NCBI GenBank assembly: GCA_015295805.1
Contig: DVEF01000018.1
Coordinates: 1-47,462, forward strand
Source of the DNA: Geminocystis sp. M7585_C2015_104
Lineage (GTDB): Bacteria; Cyanobacteriota; Cyanobacteriia; Cyanobacteriales; Cyanobacteriaceae
Length of the DNA: 47,462 nucleotides
Direction of reading: 5' to 3'
Shown: positions 47,016 to 47,462 of the stretch, in pieces
How the letters are laid out: every line of letters begins with the position of its first letter
Numbering within the stretch: position 1 is the first letter of the stretch
Position numbers and translations under genes: made by a program
The notes under the pieces: model-generated
Databases searched by the model: none
What the model saw: only the letters and a program-made list of their open reading frames with translations
What the model was told of the DNA's origin: nothing

Positions 47016-47462
47016 AACTATATTACTGCTATTGGTGCCAGTGACAGTGTTGTCTGGGGTGGTGGAAATATAAATATTCTTCGCCAACACAACAGTAGGG
47101 AAAATACCAAACGGGAATATGACAATACTGATTGTTTTCCTCTTAGCAGTTTTACTCTCCAAGATTTGATGACTATAGAGGAAGAGGTGAAAATTGTCTC
47201 CTTTGCATCCCCGAAAGAGGAATTTGACCGTTTTCTTCCCATCACCTGGGAGTTAGTATGGTTTTTGGGATGGTGTCTTGGGGGTGTTGTTACTGACAAG
47301 ACTAATGGCAGGGTTGACTTGTTTATAGAAAGGGGAAAAGAGAATTTCCTTGAAAAATTAATTGCGTCGATGGTGAGGGTTTTTGGTAATACTCCCACTA
47401 CCACCACCACTGCCACGGGGAAGAGGTTGTGGTTTAAAAGTCTCTTGGCATCTTCCCTGTTA
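47016..47462 (+). repeat. Partial second copy of the gyrB intein (endonuclease region)
   Basis: These 447 bases match 45581-46027 of the intein base for base in length. I count 15 substitutions and no indels, about 96.6% identity. The copy starts abruptly at AACTATATTACT (NYI, just after the HTH-like part) and reaches the window edge at a point inside the intein, so it probably continues. The reading frame has no stop across 149 codons, but no start is visible and a TAG lies upstream in frame. Nine amino acid changes against five silent base changes suggest little selection. It is a duplicated fragment or the start of a second element. Confidence 0.93.

Overview
The window is about 47 kb of a cyanobacterial chromosome. 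The evidence is the gene content: C5-pathway hemL, phylloquinone genes (menB and a DHNA-CoA thioesterase), a Calvin-type class II aldolase, the zwf-opcA pair, and several small families I know only from cyanobacteria (DUF4335, DUF3082, a Cys-rich 'CRHCRFYSPQGRRGG' protein). By eye I see one HIP1 octamer (GCGATCGC, 9952-9959). That fits a unicellular Geminocystis/Cyanobacterium-like lineage better than a HIP1-rich one, but the taxon is an inference.

Layout. 1-8.1 kb: the start of a Na+/solute symporter gene, hemL, a STAS protein facing an FHA-PAS-PAS-GGDEF protein, an AbrB-type membrane protein, a secreted unknown and a solitary groEL. 8.2-16.7 kb: an unrecognised cyanobacterial protein, a 2Fe-2S ferredoxin, a DUF4335 protein, a DnaJ-like chaperone, a site-2 protease with CBS domains, lnt, an ArsR regulator and a small HTH-like protein. 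16.8-22.6 kb: class II aldolase, a three-gene stress operon (ECF sigma factor, one-pass anti-sigma candidate, Spy/CpxP-like LTxxQ protein), zwf-opcA and tRNA-Met. 22.6-33.8 kb: pyrD, menB, cobA, a redoxin, glutamate dehydrogenase, a YbjN-like protein, htpG, nrdB with a DUF39/homocysteine-biosynthesis gene, and a DHNA-CoA thioesterase. 33.8-36.9 kb: a glycosyltransferase, a small membrane protein, a ParA-like ATPase and cutA. 36.9-39.0 kb: a 2-kb stretch with no intact gene. On the minus strand it holds a heavily mutated IS1-type transposase and a TnpB C-terminal zinc-finger fragment. 39.0-47.5 kb: a ketoacyl synthase, egtD without egtB, DUF3082, a sugar transferase, two small genes, and gyrB interrupted by a 533-residue intein.

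Most genes are single or in pairs. Clear functional groups are zwf with opcA (entry to the oxidative pentose phosphate pathway and its effector), menB plus the thioesterase (phylloquinone, not adjacent), and the ECF operon, which has its own ECF-like promoter.

The most unusual material is at the right end. The gyrB intein has Ser as first residue and Thr as +1 residue, and carries an HTH-like segment plus two LAGLIDADG-like motifs. Sixty-four bases after the gyrB stop, a 447-bp copy of the intein's internal endonuclease region begins. It is 15 mismatches from the resident intein, has no indels, and runs off the window edge. Other candidates for follow-up are the CnrYXH-like ECF module, a 20-codon Cys-rich ORF with a strong ribosome binding site (33172-33234), a five-codon mini-ORF ahead of zwf, and the insertion-sequence graveyard.
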